NCBI GenBank assembly: GCA_001802865.1
Contig: MHAF01000108.1
Coordinates: forward strand, 1-32,761
Source: Ignavibacteria bacterium RBG_16_34_14
GTDB lineage: Bacteria; Bacteroidota; Ignavibacteria; Ignavibacteriales; Ignavibacteriaceae
Length of the DNA stretch: 32,761 nucleotides
Reading direction: 5' to 3'
Shown here: piece after piece, positions 24,376 to 31,971 of the stretch
How the letters are laid out: each line of letters opens with the position of its first letter
How positions within the stretch are numbered: position 1 is the first letter of the stretch
Notes under the pieces: generated by a model
Told to the model about the DNA's origin: nothing
Database searches by the model: none
What the model saw: only the letters and a program-made list of their open reading frames with translations
Translations under genes and position numbers: made by a program

Positions 24376-25852
24376 AGATTTCTTTCTTGAAAGTGGAGTC
24401 TACTTCAGTAGGATAATTTCCGGAAAAGCATGCATTACAGAAATTATCAGTACCAACTTCAGATACTCCTTCAAGCATTTCCTCAACCGTTAAGTATTCA
24501 AGACTATCAACTTCAAGATAATTTCTAATCTGATCTATATTACCATTAAATTTATTTGCAACAAGTTCTTCCCTGCTTGGAAAATCCATACCATAATAAC
24601 AAGGATGCATAATTGGTGGAGACGAAATTCTTATATGAATTTCTTTTGGATTAGCTTCTTTAATAAGATTGACCAATTGTTTAGAAGTTGTTCCCCTGAC
24701 AATTGAATCATCTACAAGGACTACAGTTCTTCCTTCAAGTACTCCTTTTACCGTATTGAATTTTATTCTTACTCCTATTTCCCGTTTCTCCTGTCCCGGC
24801 TGAATAAATGTTCTTCCAATGTAATGGCTTCTGATAAGACCAATCTCAAGCTTTGAGGGAATACCAATTTTTTCCAGCTCAGACTGGTAACCTAAAGCAG
24901 CAGTATTGGAACTATCGGGCACACTTATTACAATAACTTTCTCACCATCCTTATCTTTTACAGGATATTTTCTTGCAAGCACTTTACCCAGGCGTCTTCT
25001 CATTTTATCTACATTGTGTCCAAAGATAAAACTGTCAGGACGCGAGAAGTAGATGTATTCAAATACACAATGTTTTTTAGGATAAACATTGCCATTAATT
25101 CGTTCTGATTTTATCTCTCCTGTTTCAAAAACTTCATCATCAACGATTACTATTTCACACGGATCAACTTCTCTAACAAACTTTGCCTGAAGAATATCAA
25201 ATGCACATGTTTCAGATGCAATTACATAAGCATTATTAAGCTTACCAATAGATAAAGGTCTGAAGCCGTAAGGATCCCTTGCAGCTATAAGTTTCTCATC
25301 AGTTAGGATAGTTAAACAATAAGCACCTTCAACTTTTGTAAGAGCTTCTTTTATCTGTTCAACCTGGTCATCAAGCTTGCTTCTTGCAATAAGATGGAGT
25401 ATAACTTCTGTATCACTCGTTGTCTGGAATATAGCTCCTTCATTAACTAATTCTTCTCTTAATTTTTTAGCATTGGTAAGATTTCCATTATGAGCAACAG
25501 CAAGATTTCCCAGTCTGTAATTAACCAAAAATGGCTGGATGTTTTTTCTTGATTGTGATGAACCTGTTGTAGAATATCTATTATGCCCGATTGCAGAACT
25601 TCCTGGTAAAACTTTGCTAAAGATTTTAGAATCCGGAAATACTTCAGTAACTAATCCTTCCCCTTTATGGATATTGAAAATAGAATGGTTCTTTTCATTT
25701 ATACTTTTTGTTACAATACCGCAGGCTTCCTGTCCTCTGTGCTGAAGCGCGTGAAGTCCGTAATAAGTATGCAGAGAGGCATTAATAGAACCATAAAGAC
25801 CAAAAACGCCGCAATGGCATTTAGGTTTATCAGGGGAAAAAGTTTTCTTCAT
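24365..25852 (-). CDS. purF: Amidophosphoribosyltransferase, iron-sulfur type
   Basis: A 495-residue enzyme for the first committed step of purine synthesis: PRPP and glutamine give phosphoribosylamine. The N-terminal Ntn glutaminase begins after a short propeptide, with nucleophile Cys14 (CHCGVFGLYG) exposed by processing. GHNRYSTTG and HNGNLTN are glutaminase motifs. The PRPP loop is VVLVDDSIVRGTTS with Asp381-Asp382. Four cysteines, Cys262, Cys418, Cys472 and Cys475 (FCNACFSG), match the oxygen-sensitive [4Fe-4S] cluster of the B. subtilis type. The start ATG 25852 puts Cys14 at the normal distance. Other pur genes are absent nearby. No purine riboswitch fold was recognised in the 254 bases upstream. 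It leads the chain with the subtilase, pgsA and ftsY. Confidence 0.96.
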   Translation of the reverse strand: MKKTFSPDKPKCHCGVFGLYGSINASLHTYYGLHALQHRGQEACGIVTKSINEKNHSIFNIHKGEGLVTEVFPDSKIFSKVLPGSSAIGHNRYSTTGSSQSRKNIQPFLVNYRLGNLAVAHNGNLTNAKKLREELVNEGAIFQTTSDTEVILHLIARSKLDDQVEQIKEALTKVEGAYCLTILTDEKLIAARDPYGFRPLSIGKLNNAYVIASETCAFDILQAKFVREVDPCEIVIVDDEVFETGEIKSERINGNVYPKKHCVFEYIYFSRPDSFIFGHNVDKMRRRLGKVLARKYPVKDKDGEKVIVISVPDSSNTAALGYQSELEKIGIPSKLEIGLIRSHYIGRTFIQPGQEKREIGVRIKFNTVKGVLEGRTVVLVDDSIVRGTTSKQLVNLIKEANPKEIHIRISSPPIMHPCYYGMDFPSREELVANKFNGNIDQIRNYLEVDSLEYLTVEEMLEGVSEVGTDNFCNACFSGNYPTEVDSTFKKEIYEL

Positions 25853-25961
25853 TTTTAATTTTATTTGTGCAGAATTTATGAACTAAAATTAAGAATAAAA
25901 GTTCACTTGAAAAAATAAATTGGATTTTTTTGAGATGAAAGGTAGTATTTGGAGACTAAAT

Positions 25962-25991
25962 CAGTAGGCAGTCAGCAGTATGCAGTTGGCA
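25962..25991. repeat. Tandem heptamer repeat CAGTNNG, four units
   Basis: Four units in perfect 7-base phase: CAGTAGG, CAGTCAG, CAGTATG, CAGTTGG, then a partial CA. Positions 1-4 and 7 are constant and positions 5-6 vary. It lies about 110 bases upstream of purF and downstream of tRNA-Pro. Codon-like constraint is excluded by the 7-base phase. Confidence 0.75.
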
Positions 25992-26068
25992 AACAAAGAG
26001 ATAGGGTATTAACTTTTTTGGAAATCTGAATCGTGGATACTTATCAAGTAATTCATCTCATAATAACA

Positions 26069-26096
26069 TATACCATATTCCTCTATACCTTATACC
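26069..26096. repeat. Degenerate TATACC repeats, four units
   Basis: TATACC at 26069, 26084 and 26091, with TATTCC at 26076, gives spacings of 7, 8 and 7 bases. It lies just downstream of the tRNA-Pro 3' end (transcribed leftwards). The rest of 25853-26106 holds only AT-rich sequence and the heptamer repeat; I see no gene there. Confidence 0.5.
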
Positions 26097-26106
26097 CCTT
26101 AATTAG

Positions 26107-26180
26107 TCGGAACGGTGGGATTTGAACCCACGACCACCTGAACCCCATTCAGGTACGCTACCGGGCTGCGCCACGTTCCG
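26107..26180 (-). tRNA. tRNA-Pro, anticodon GGG
   Basis: A full cloverleaf is visible on the minus strand. The acceptor stem is CGGAACG/CGTTCCG (7 bp) with discriminator A. The D-arm is GCGCAGCCCGGTAGCG. The anticodon stem is CCTGA/TCAGG around the loop ATGGGGT, so the anticodon is GGG (Pro, codons CCC/CCU). The T-arm has GGTTCAAATCC. The 3' CCA is not encoded (next bases CTA). The length of 74 is normal. A 66-residue open frame across it ending in GGRGFKSHRSD is a translation of the tRNA and not a gene. Confidence 0.96.
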
Positions 26181-26251
26181 TATTTTTATTTTCGAACTAA
26201 ATCTAATAAAAAAAGCTGTAACAATCTTATAAATTTTCTTTAAGACTATCT

Positions 26252-26339
26252 TGTCATTCCCGTGAAAACGGGAATCTAAGAAAAATATAAAAAGGATTCC
26301 CACCTGTCTGCCGACAGGCAGGCTTTCGTGGGAATGACA
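26252..26339. repeat. MITE-like inverted-repeat element with a nested palindrome
   Basis: The outer ends are TGTCATTCCC (26252-26261) and GGGAATGACA (26330-26339), exact complements. The left arm holds a hairpin ATTCCCGT-GAAA-ACGGGAAT (26256-26275). The right arm should mirror it as ATTCCCAC...GTGGGAAT (26296-26303, 26328-26335). The right hairpin loop is interrupted by a second palindrome, CCTGTC-TGCC-GACAGG plus CAGG (26303-26322). The element lies between tRNA-Pro and the broken hydrolase gene. Confidence 0.8.
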
Positions 26340-26356
26340 TAGAAAGGCTTTTATAG

Positions 26357-27370
26357 CTATTCTTCCAAAAGAAATTGATCAATTTCAGTTTTAACCCTCT
26401 CAATTTCACAGGAGGGTGCAAGATGCCCGCAGTTACTATTTAAAATTAACTTTTCACATCATAAAATATCAGCAAGCTTCAAAGCTTCCGAAGGATTAAC
26501 CATCATATCTTTTTCCGAAACAATTATGAATAAATCAGATTTAATGCTCTTTGCTGTTTCTTCAAGAGACTCATCATAGTTTTTCGAAATATCATGTTTC
26601 ATCATTGCTTTAAGCTGAATAACATAATCATCTTACATAAATACTTTTGGTGGCACTTTATCAAATAAAGAAAGATATTTAGGAAAGTTTTCAACTTTTG
26701 TATTTTCTGTAACATAACTTGTAGTTCGGGCTACCATAGCAATCATCATATTTATAATTTTTCTTATCTCCCTCTCATTAGCTCCTTTTCTTTTTAATGA
26801 TTCGAATATTTTTAATTGTGTATTCATCCATAGAAGATCATAAGAAGTCATCTTTGGAGTTACTGAATATGAAATTATTTTGTCTATAAAATCAGGATAA
26901 GCAACCGCCCATTCTAAAGCTTGTATGCCTCCCATTGAACCGCCTACAACTCCGTAGAGATGTTTTATACCCAGTGATTCATCTAGAAGTTTGCATTGAG
27001 TATTAACCATATCTCTAATCGTAATCTGAGGAAAATCAGTATCATAATTTGATGGCGAAGTTGAACTCCCATTACCTAAAGCATCTATAGCTATTATAAA
27101 ATATTTATTTGTACCAATGAAGTTGTGCTTAGTAATCAAATTGCCTATGGCTTCACTTGTCCCATCAAACCACGAAGGATAAATTATTACGTTAGATTTA
27201 TCTTCATTTAATTTGCCAAAAGTCCGGTAACCTATTCTGCAATTAATAATTTTCTCTCCGTTGATCAGAGAAAAATCTCCTATTTCTACGAACTTCTGGC
27301 CTGATTGTGACCAGGTTAACGAATAAATTGAAAATGAAAGATTGATAATAAGAATTGATAAATATTTCAT
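26357..27370 (-). pseudogene. MetX-like alpha/beta hydrolase with two in-frame stop codons
   Basis: From ATG 27370 the frame starts with a signal-like segment (YLSILIINLSFSIYSLTWSQ) and runs 245 codons to TAA at 26633-26635. The same frame continues with conserved sequence: DDYVIQLKAMMKHDIS, then FIIVSEKDMMVNPSEAL, a TGA at 26459-26461, then NSNCGHLAPSCE, ending at TAG 26357. The nucleophile is Ser145 in GGSMGGIQALEWA, the MetX-family elbow; the acid Asp (codon 288) and His (codon 316) lie beyond the stops. The truncated product lacks two of three catalytic residues, so it is probably dead. The complete frame of 337 codons is the usual length for homoserine O-acyltransferase relatives, but the exported N-terminus argues against a cytosolic methionine enzyme. 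No frameshift is needed. The merR-type gene lies 57 bases upstream. Confidence 0.82.
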
Positions 27371-27427
27371 TGCAGGTTTAGTAAGAAGAAAAAGTTGAGT
27401 GGGTTTTGTATAATCGTTCTATATTTT

Positions 27428-27820
27428 TTATAGCTTTGAATGAATAGTCTCTAAAAAACTTTTAATTTCTTCCAGATCTTTCTTTAAAGAAGGTTTTTCT
27501 TTTTTTGTTGACATAATTGAAGAAGTGCTGTCAAATAATGTTGGTTCAACTTCACCTGGAATCTTTTCAGGAGAAAAATCAGCTAATATTTTTTTAGCAC
27601 CTTCAATTGTATATTTTTTTTCCCTCAAAAGACTCTTAATCTGAAGTATAATCTGGATATCCTTATTAGTATAAATTCTGTTCCCCGCTCTATTTTTCTG
27701 AGGTTTCAACTGCTCAAATTCAGTTTCCCAATACCTGAGAACGTACTGTTCCATCTCTGTTATTTTACTTACTTCACTAATGGAGTAATAAAGCTTTTTA
27801 ATTGCAAGATCTTTCATCAA
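27428..27820 (-). CDS. MerR-type HTH transcriptional regulator
   Basis: A 130-residue regulator with an N-terminal winged-helix MerR domain (about 8-75): YSISEVSKITEMEQYVLRYWETEF, KNRAGNRIYTNKDIQIILQI and the hinge helix LLREKKYTIEGAKKIL. The VLRYWE and the R-x-Y pattern are the family's DNA-recognition features. The C-terminus (about 85-130) is short, has no cysteine pair for metal sensing, and ends in a predicted helix (LKKDLEEIKSFLETIHSKL) that may form the dimer coil. The effector and targets are unknown. This short MerR type is common in Bacteroidota next to housekeeping genes. It is read in the same direction as the HAD and aroQ genes, with 91 bases between, so it may have its own promoter. 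Confidence 0.88.
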   Translation of the reverse strand: MMKDLAIKKLYYSISEVSKITEMEQYVLRYWETEFEQLKPQKNRAGNRIYTNKDIQIILQIKSLLREKKYTIEGAKKILADFSPEKIPGEVEPTLFDSTSSIMSTKKEKPSLKKDLEEIKSFLETIHSKL

Positions 27821-27911
27821 ATCCTGATAAAAATTTTAGATAAAAATAATTAATCCACTATTTAATATCAATATCAACAAAATATTATAATTGAATACTT
27901 TAACCACAATG

Positions 27912-28595
27912 TTATAATTTATTTTCTCTATGGACGATATCAATAAGAACACTAATATCTGGAAGTTCATAATCAGCATCATGTTGTTCCGTATTGAAAG
28001 TATCGCCATACTTTGCAAATGCAGTTTTCATGCCTATTTTCATAGCTCCTTGAATATCTCTTTCAGCCCAATCGCCCACCATTAAAGCTTCCTGCGGATT
28101 TACCTCAAGTCTCTCGAGAATTTTTAAAAATGGTGCAGGACTTGGTTTTCTTTCACCAGTATCATCAAAAGTAACTACTGCATCAAATGTATGCTGAAAG
28201 TTAAGGAAGGCTATTCTTAACCAGGCTTCTTTAGCCGGAGCATCTGATAGAACACCCATTTTTATTCCCAGCTTCAACAGACTGTTTAGAGTTGAATAAA
28301 CATGCGGGTAAGGAATTAAAGAAGCTTCTCTTGCTCTTCTGTAAGCAATGATTCCGGCGGACAAAATTTTATGATCAACTTTATTTAATATTCTTTGCAG
28401 CAATACATCAAACACATTTTGATATTCGATTCCTCGCTCCTTGTAAATTTCATCTATAATTCTGTTTGCTTCTTCTGAAGTGACTTTAAGACCAGCATCA
28501 ATCATTGCAGGAATGGCTTCTTCGATCGCTCTCCGTTTCATTTTCATGAAATCAACAAGAGTATTGTCAAGATCAAAGACAATTGCTTTAATCAA
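27912..28595 (-). CDS. HAD-superfamily hydrolase (phosphatase-like)
   Basis: A 227-residue haloacid-dehalogenase-fold hydrolase. Motif I is FDLDNTLVDF (nucleophile Asp8, general acid Asp10). A helical cap follows (about 16-95). Motif II is GVLSDAP (Ser117), motif III the Lys in ERKPSPAPF (Lys150), and motif IV VGDWAERDIQGA (Asp175, Asp180). All catalytic positions are present, so an active phosphatase is likely. The substrate is unknown; a phosphoglycolate or nucleotide monophosphate-type small molecule would be usual for this cap type. The start ATG 28595 lies one base after the stop of aroQ, so it belongs to the aroQ operon. Confidence 0.88.
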   Translation of the reverse strand: MIKAIVFDLDNTLVDFMKMKRRAIEEAIPAMIDAGLKVTSEEANRIIDEIYKERGIEYQNVFDVLLQRILNKVDHKILSAGIIAYRRAREASLIPYPHVYSTLNSLLKLGIKMGVLSDAPAKEAWLRIAFLNFQHTFDAVVTFDDTGERKPSPAPFLKILERLEVNPQEALMVGDWAERDIQGAMKIGMKTAFAKYGDTFNTEQHDADYELPDISVLIDIVHRENKL

Positions 28596-28596
28596 T

Positions 28597-29037
28597 TTAA
28601 ACTTTCTTTTTATTGTTGATTAATTTTTGAATTAAGTAGACCCCTGCAAGATAGCTGTATTCTTTGAACCCGGAAATGTAACCATCACAACAGGATGCCG
28701 TTATTAATTTTTGTCTGAAGTCTTCCCTTTTTGCTAGATGGGATAAATGAACTTCAACTTTTGGAATAGTACAAAACTCAAGCGCATCTCTTATTGCAAT
28801 AGAAGTATGAGCGTAACCGCCGGGATTAATTATCAAGCCATCATATTTTGAAGATGCTTCTTGTATAATGCTTACTATTTCTCCTTCAATATTCGAATGA
28901 AAAAATGAAAAAGAAATTTTTGGAAACTCTTTTCTTAAAAGTGATTCTATATTAGATAGATTAAACTTTCCATAATGAGATTTATTCCTTTTTCCCAAAA
29001 GGTTTAAGTTTGCACCGTTAATGCAGATTATCTTCAT
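28597..29037 (-). CDS. aroQ: 3-dehydroquinate dehydratase, type II
   Basis: A 146-residue shikimate-pathway enzyme, forming dodecamers in known members, which dehydrates 3-dehydroquinate to 3-dehydroshikimate. The signature start CINGANLNLLGKRNKSHYG contains Asn10, Arg17 and the catalytic Tyr22. The substrate-binding INPGGYAHTSIAIRDAL is at about 70-86, and the catalytic His97 lies in KVEVHLSH, where many homologues have HLSN. The length is typical. The start ATG 29037 overlaps the stop of the 90-residue upstream gene by four bases, and the HAD gene follows its stop immediately. No other aro genes are nearby. Confidence 0.93.
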   Translation of the reverse strand: MKIICINGANLNLLGKRNKSHYGKFNLSNIESLLRKEFPKISFSFFHSNIEGEIVSIIQEASSKYDGLIINPGGYAHTSIAIRDALEFCTIPKVEVHLSHLAKREDFRQKLITASCCDGYISGFKEYSYLAGVYLIQKLINNKKKV

Positions 29038-29306
29038 CCTGTTTCAGCCATTTCATTTATTACTTCCCGGAGCTTTGGCGTAAGATAAATCTCATCTACA
29101 CCTAGCTCCTTCAAAGCCATAGAGAGAATTATTACTTTCCTCTGAAGAGTAGCAATCTTATTAACGACAATAACTTTATTTTCCTTCAGGATACAGTACC
29201 CTCCTTTGAAATCACCTTTCTCAAAACGAACTTCTGCTCCCAGCTGTAAAGCAACAGATTTCAGTTCCTGAATTAATTCTTCAAACTCTTTTTCTTTAAT
29301 TTTCAT
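29034..29306 (-). CDS. Unrecognised 90-residue protein, upstream of aroQ
   Basis: I do not recognise this family. The protein is soluble and charged, with an N-terminal helix (KEKEFEELIQELKSVALQLG), a short beta region (VRFEKGDFKGGYCILKENKVIVVNK) and a C-terminal helical part (LSMALKELGVDEIYLTPKLREVINEM). There is no signal peptide and no clear metal or nucleotide motif; the single Cys is in GGYCIL. It overlaps the membrane protein gene upstream by 11 bases and aroQ downstream by four, so its frame is fixed by coupling on both sides. This supports a real gene. The beta-hairpin with KGGYC followed by KVIVVNK gives a possible small-ligand or nucleic-acid fold, but no function is claimed. Confidence 0.75.
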   Translation of the reverse strand: MKIKEKEFEELIQELKSVALQLGAEVRFEKGDFKGGYCILKENKVIVVNKIATLQRKVIILSMALKELGVDEIYLTPKLREVINEMAETG

Positions 29307-29829
29307 TTGATGACAGTACTTTTTTAGTTAGTGGTTTGAAAATAAGAAGAAATATTATTCCAAAATAGCAGAAGATTTCTATTACAGGAAAACTGCTGAA
29401 AATTATAAAACGTTTCTTTATCAATTCTATTATATCATTTGGATTGAAAGATTCGCTGTAAACAAGAGAAACTATTTTATAATCAATATTCATAAGATAA
29501 ACTTCAAACGGAAATGTAACCAAAACCAATAAAGTAATTATGAAAAGCCATCCATTCTGTTTGAGATTTAGTTTTGAAAATATTAAAAACAGAATAAAAA
29601 ACAGAAAGAAGAAAATATAAAGAATAAGAGTCGTTGTGAATGCCGGTAGAAGAGTTAGCAGCACTTCCGACAAATTACTAGTATTATAATAAGGCCTCAG
29701 GATGAAATCAGTATCTTCGAATAAACGGTAAGTAACAAATAATCTTAACATATAGCTGCCCAACCATAAAGAACCGGATAAACAGGCGATGAACAAAAGA
29801 AACTTTGAAAACTTGCTAAGATTTTTCAT
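29296..29829 (-). CDS. Multi-pass membrane protein of unknown function
   Basis: A 177-residue hydrophobic protein not assigned to a family. Likely membrane helices: about 8-28 (FLLFIACLSGSLWLGSYML), 55-85 (LLTLLPAFTTTLILYIFFFLF), 93-112 (WLFIITLLVLVTFPFEVYL) and 145-168 (VIEIFCYFGIIFLLIFK). A periplasmic or cytosolic loop at about 112-142 carries YSESFNPNDIIELIKKRF. The ATG at 29829 lies 39 bases from the divergent Ppx/GppA gene. The 3' end overlaps the 90-residue gene by 11 bases, and so it is the first gene of the operon leading to aroQ and the HAD hydrolase. Nothing marks it as a transporter of known type. Confidence 0.75.
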   Translation of the reverse strand: MKNLSKFSKFLLFIACLSGSLWLGSYMLRLFVTYRLFEDTDFILRPYYNTSNLSEVLLTLLPAFTTTLILYIFFFLFFILFLIFSKLNLKQNGWLFIITLLVLVTFPFEVYLMNIDYKIVSLVYSESFNPNDIIELIKKRFIIFSSFPVIEIFCYFGIIFLLIFKPLTKKVLSSNEN

Positions 29830-29868
29830 TAGATTAATTTATCTTCAAAACGAAAATATAAAAAATAT

Positions 29869-30792
29869 ATGACTGTTGCCTCAATAGATATAGGAACAAA
29901 TACAATATTGCTTCTGATCGCAGAGGTAAATCTAAACTCCGGCGATATAAAAGCTGTAAAAAACTTACAAAGCATTCCAAGAATTGGTAAAGGATTAAAA
30001 GAAGATAATCCGATGCCAGATGAAAATGTTGGAAGAATGTTTGATGTACTAACTAAATACTCTAAAAAAATTAAAAAATATAAGTGTGAAAAAGTTCTTT
30101 TAACAGGAACAAATGCTTTAAGGATAGCTTCTAACAAAAATGATATTATTAAAGAGATTAAAAATCAATTTGGTTATGATTTATATATTATCTCAGGAAA
30201 AGAAGAAGCAAAGTACTCATATTTTGGTGCAATTAGTGGTCATAATGATAAACAAAAGTATTTAGTAATAGATATCGGCGGAGGAAGCACTGAGATTATT
30301 TATGGCAAAGGAAATGAGATTATCTTTAGCAAGAGTTTTCATATTGGAGTTGTAAGTGGAACAGAAAGTTATCTGGTTTCAGACCCTCCCTCAGAAAAGC
30401 AAATCAAAAATTTCATTAATCATTTGCAGAAAATATTCTTTGGATTAATTAAAAATGTTAAAGATATTGATACACCAGTTGCCATAGCCGGAACACCAAC
30501 AACATTAGCCTGTATTAAATATAAATTAAAATCTTATGATGAGGATATAGTTGAAGGCTCAAGTTTAACAAAAATGGAATTAACTGATTTTGTTAATGAA
30601 CTCTCGCATCTAACTTCAACCGAAATATTGAAGAGATATCCTCACATTGTGAAAGGTCGTGAAGATGTTTTGCTTGCCGGAACAATAATACTTAAAGAAA
30701 TTATGAATCTGCTTAAGATTAATGAAGTAAAGGTTAGCACAAAAGGAATCAGGTATGGAGCTATAATTAATTGGCTTAAATCCCTTAAATAG
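29869..30792 (+). CDS. Ppx/GppA family phosphatase (exopolyphosphatase-like)
   Basis: A 307-residue protein of the ASKHA fold. The N-terminal phosphate loop is SIDIGTNTILLLIAEV (about 5-20), and the second phosphate motif is VIDIGGGSTEIIYG (about 134-147). The lengths match single-module Ppx/GppA proteins of about 300 residues. These hydrolyse polyphosphate or the 5' phosphate of pppGpp; sequence alone does not choose between them. The C-terminal domains of long E. coli Ppx are absent. Start ATG 29869 has an A-rich region but no Shine-Dalgarno sequence. The 39 bases separating it from the divergent membrane gene must serve both directions. It ends exactly where the convergent aminotransferase ends. 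Confidence 0.9.
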   Translation: MTVASIDIGTNTILLLIAEVNLNSGDIKAVKNLQSIPRIGKGLKEDNPMPDENVGRMFDVLTKYSKKIKKYKCEKVLLTGTNALRIASNKNDIIKEIKNQFGYDLYIISGKEEAKYSYFGAISGHNDKQKYLVIDIGGGSTEIIYGKGNEIIFSKSFHIGVVSGTESYLVSDPPSEKQIKNFINHLQKIFFGLIKNVKDIDTPVAIAGTPTTLACIKYKLKSYDEDIVEGSSLTKMELTDFVNELSHLTSTEILKRYPHIVKGREDVLLAGTIILKEIMNLLKINEVKVSTKGIRYGAIINWLKSLK

Positions 30793-31971
30793 TCAGATAT
30801 TTTTTTCTTTCAAGATATTTCTGTATTCAGAAATGAAAAGATCAATATGTTCTTTCATTGCGATAAGTGGTGGTAAAATTCTTATTACATTTTGATTTGT
30901 ACAATTAACAAGTACTCCCCTCTCCCGGAATTTCTCAACTATTTGGCTGCAATCATAAAAATGTTCTACTCCAAGCATATAACCTTTACCTCTTACTTCT
31001 TTTATATCTTTTTGGAAATCATTTTTGATCTTGTTAAGAAAATTTATAAAGTATTCTCCATTATTTTCTACATTTTCTATCAATCTTTCCTCAAATACTT
31101 TTTTGAAAACAACATTTCCTGCAGCACAGGCAACAGGATTTCCGCCAAATGTAGTTCCGTGACTTCCAATAGAAAATACATCCCTAAATTCTTTTGAAAC
31201 CAGAATAGCTCCCAAAGGAAGCCCACCACCAATAGCTTTAGCAGTAACAACAATATCTGGTAAAATATTATAATGGTTATAAGCAAATGGCTTTCCTGTC
31301 CTTCCAGTTCCAGTTTGGATTTCATCAGCCACAATAATAAGGGAAAATTTTTTTCTAAGTTCATTGAGCTTTTCAACAAATTCATCAGAGGCCGGAACAA
31401 CGCCTCCTTCTCCCTGGATGAATTCTATAAAAATAGCAGCAGCATTTGAATCAATTTTATTCTGAAGATCTTCTATGTCATTAAATTTTATGTAGAAGAT
31501 ATTTGATAATAACGGTTCAAAACCGTGCTGATATTTTTCTTTAGGAGTTAATGTTAATGCTCCATAGGTTCTTCCATGAAAAGATCCGGTGAAAGAAAAT
31601 ATTTTTTTATCGGGACCTTTAACTTTTCTAATCAGCTTAATTGTACCTTCAATTGCTTCTGTTCCGCTGTTACTGAGAAATATTCCTGACATTCCGGAAT
31701 ACTTCAAAAGTTTTTCTGCAAACTCTATTTGAACATCTGTAATAAAATTATTTGAGAGATGAGAAAACTTCTTCATCTGTTCATTAACAGCATAAACTAT
31801 ATCCGAATTAGCATAACCAAGTGCATTTACCCCAAGCCCTGAAAAAAAATCGAGATACTTATTTCCTTTCTTATCATAAAGGTAAACGCTTTCACCGTGT
31901 GAAATATCAAGAGGTATTCTTTTATAAGTTGGAAGAAAAAGTCCTTTTTCTTTTTCTAAAATATTTATCAT
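30793..31971 (-). CDS. Class III aminotransferase, acetylornithine transaminase-like
   Basis: A 392-residue PLP enzyme of the acetylornithine/ornithine aminotransferase group. Motifs: YLDFFSGLGVNALGY (about 39-53), the phosphate-binding NSGTEAIEG (101-109), FHGRTYGALT (131-140), Asp216 in VADEIQTGTGRTG, the Schiff-base Lys245 in TAKAIGGGLPLGA, and THGTTFGGNPVACAA near 270. Acetylornithine aminotransferase (argD) is the most probable role because of length and motif form; succinylornithine or 4-aminobutyrate use cannot be excluded, and no arg genes are beside it. Its start overlaps the Yip1-like gene by four bases (coupled). Its stop abuts the Ppx/GppA stop with no spacer. Confidence 0.85.
   Translation of the reverse strand: MINILEKEKGLFLPTYKRIPLDISHGESVYLYDKKGNKYLDFFSGLGVNALGYANSDIVYAVNEQMKKFSHLSNNFITDVQIEFAEKLLKYSGMSGIFLSNSGTEAIEGTIKLIRKVKGPDKKIFSFTGSFHGRTYGALTLTPKEKYQHGFEPLLSNIFYIKFNDIEDLQNKIDSNAAAIFIEFIQGEGGVVPASDEFVEKLNELRKKFSLIIVADEIQTGTGRTGKPFAYNHYNILPDIVVTAKAIGGGLPLGAILVSKEFRDVFSIGSHGTTFGGNPVACAAGNVVFKKVFEERLIENVENNGEYFINFLNKIKNDFQKDIKEVRGKGYMLGVEHFYDCSQIVEKFRERGVLVNCTNQNVIRILPPLIAMKEHIDLFISEYRNILKEKNI

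Noticed and set aside
25853-26106. Possible purine riboswitch upstream of purF
   Set aside because: No aptamer-like three-way junction or conserved loop pair was found by eye; the region is AT-rich with short repeats.
26103-26303. 66-residue open frame on the minus strand
   Set aside because: Its C-terminal part is a translation of tRNA-Pro, and the N-terminal part translates the left arm of the inverted-repeat element.
27836-28018. 60-residue minus-strand frame near the HAD gene
   Set aside because: Overlaps the HAD coding region out of frame and is only AT-driven hydrophobic sequence.
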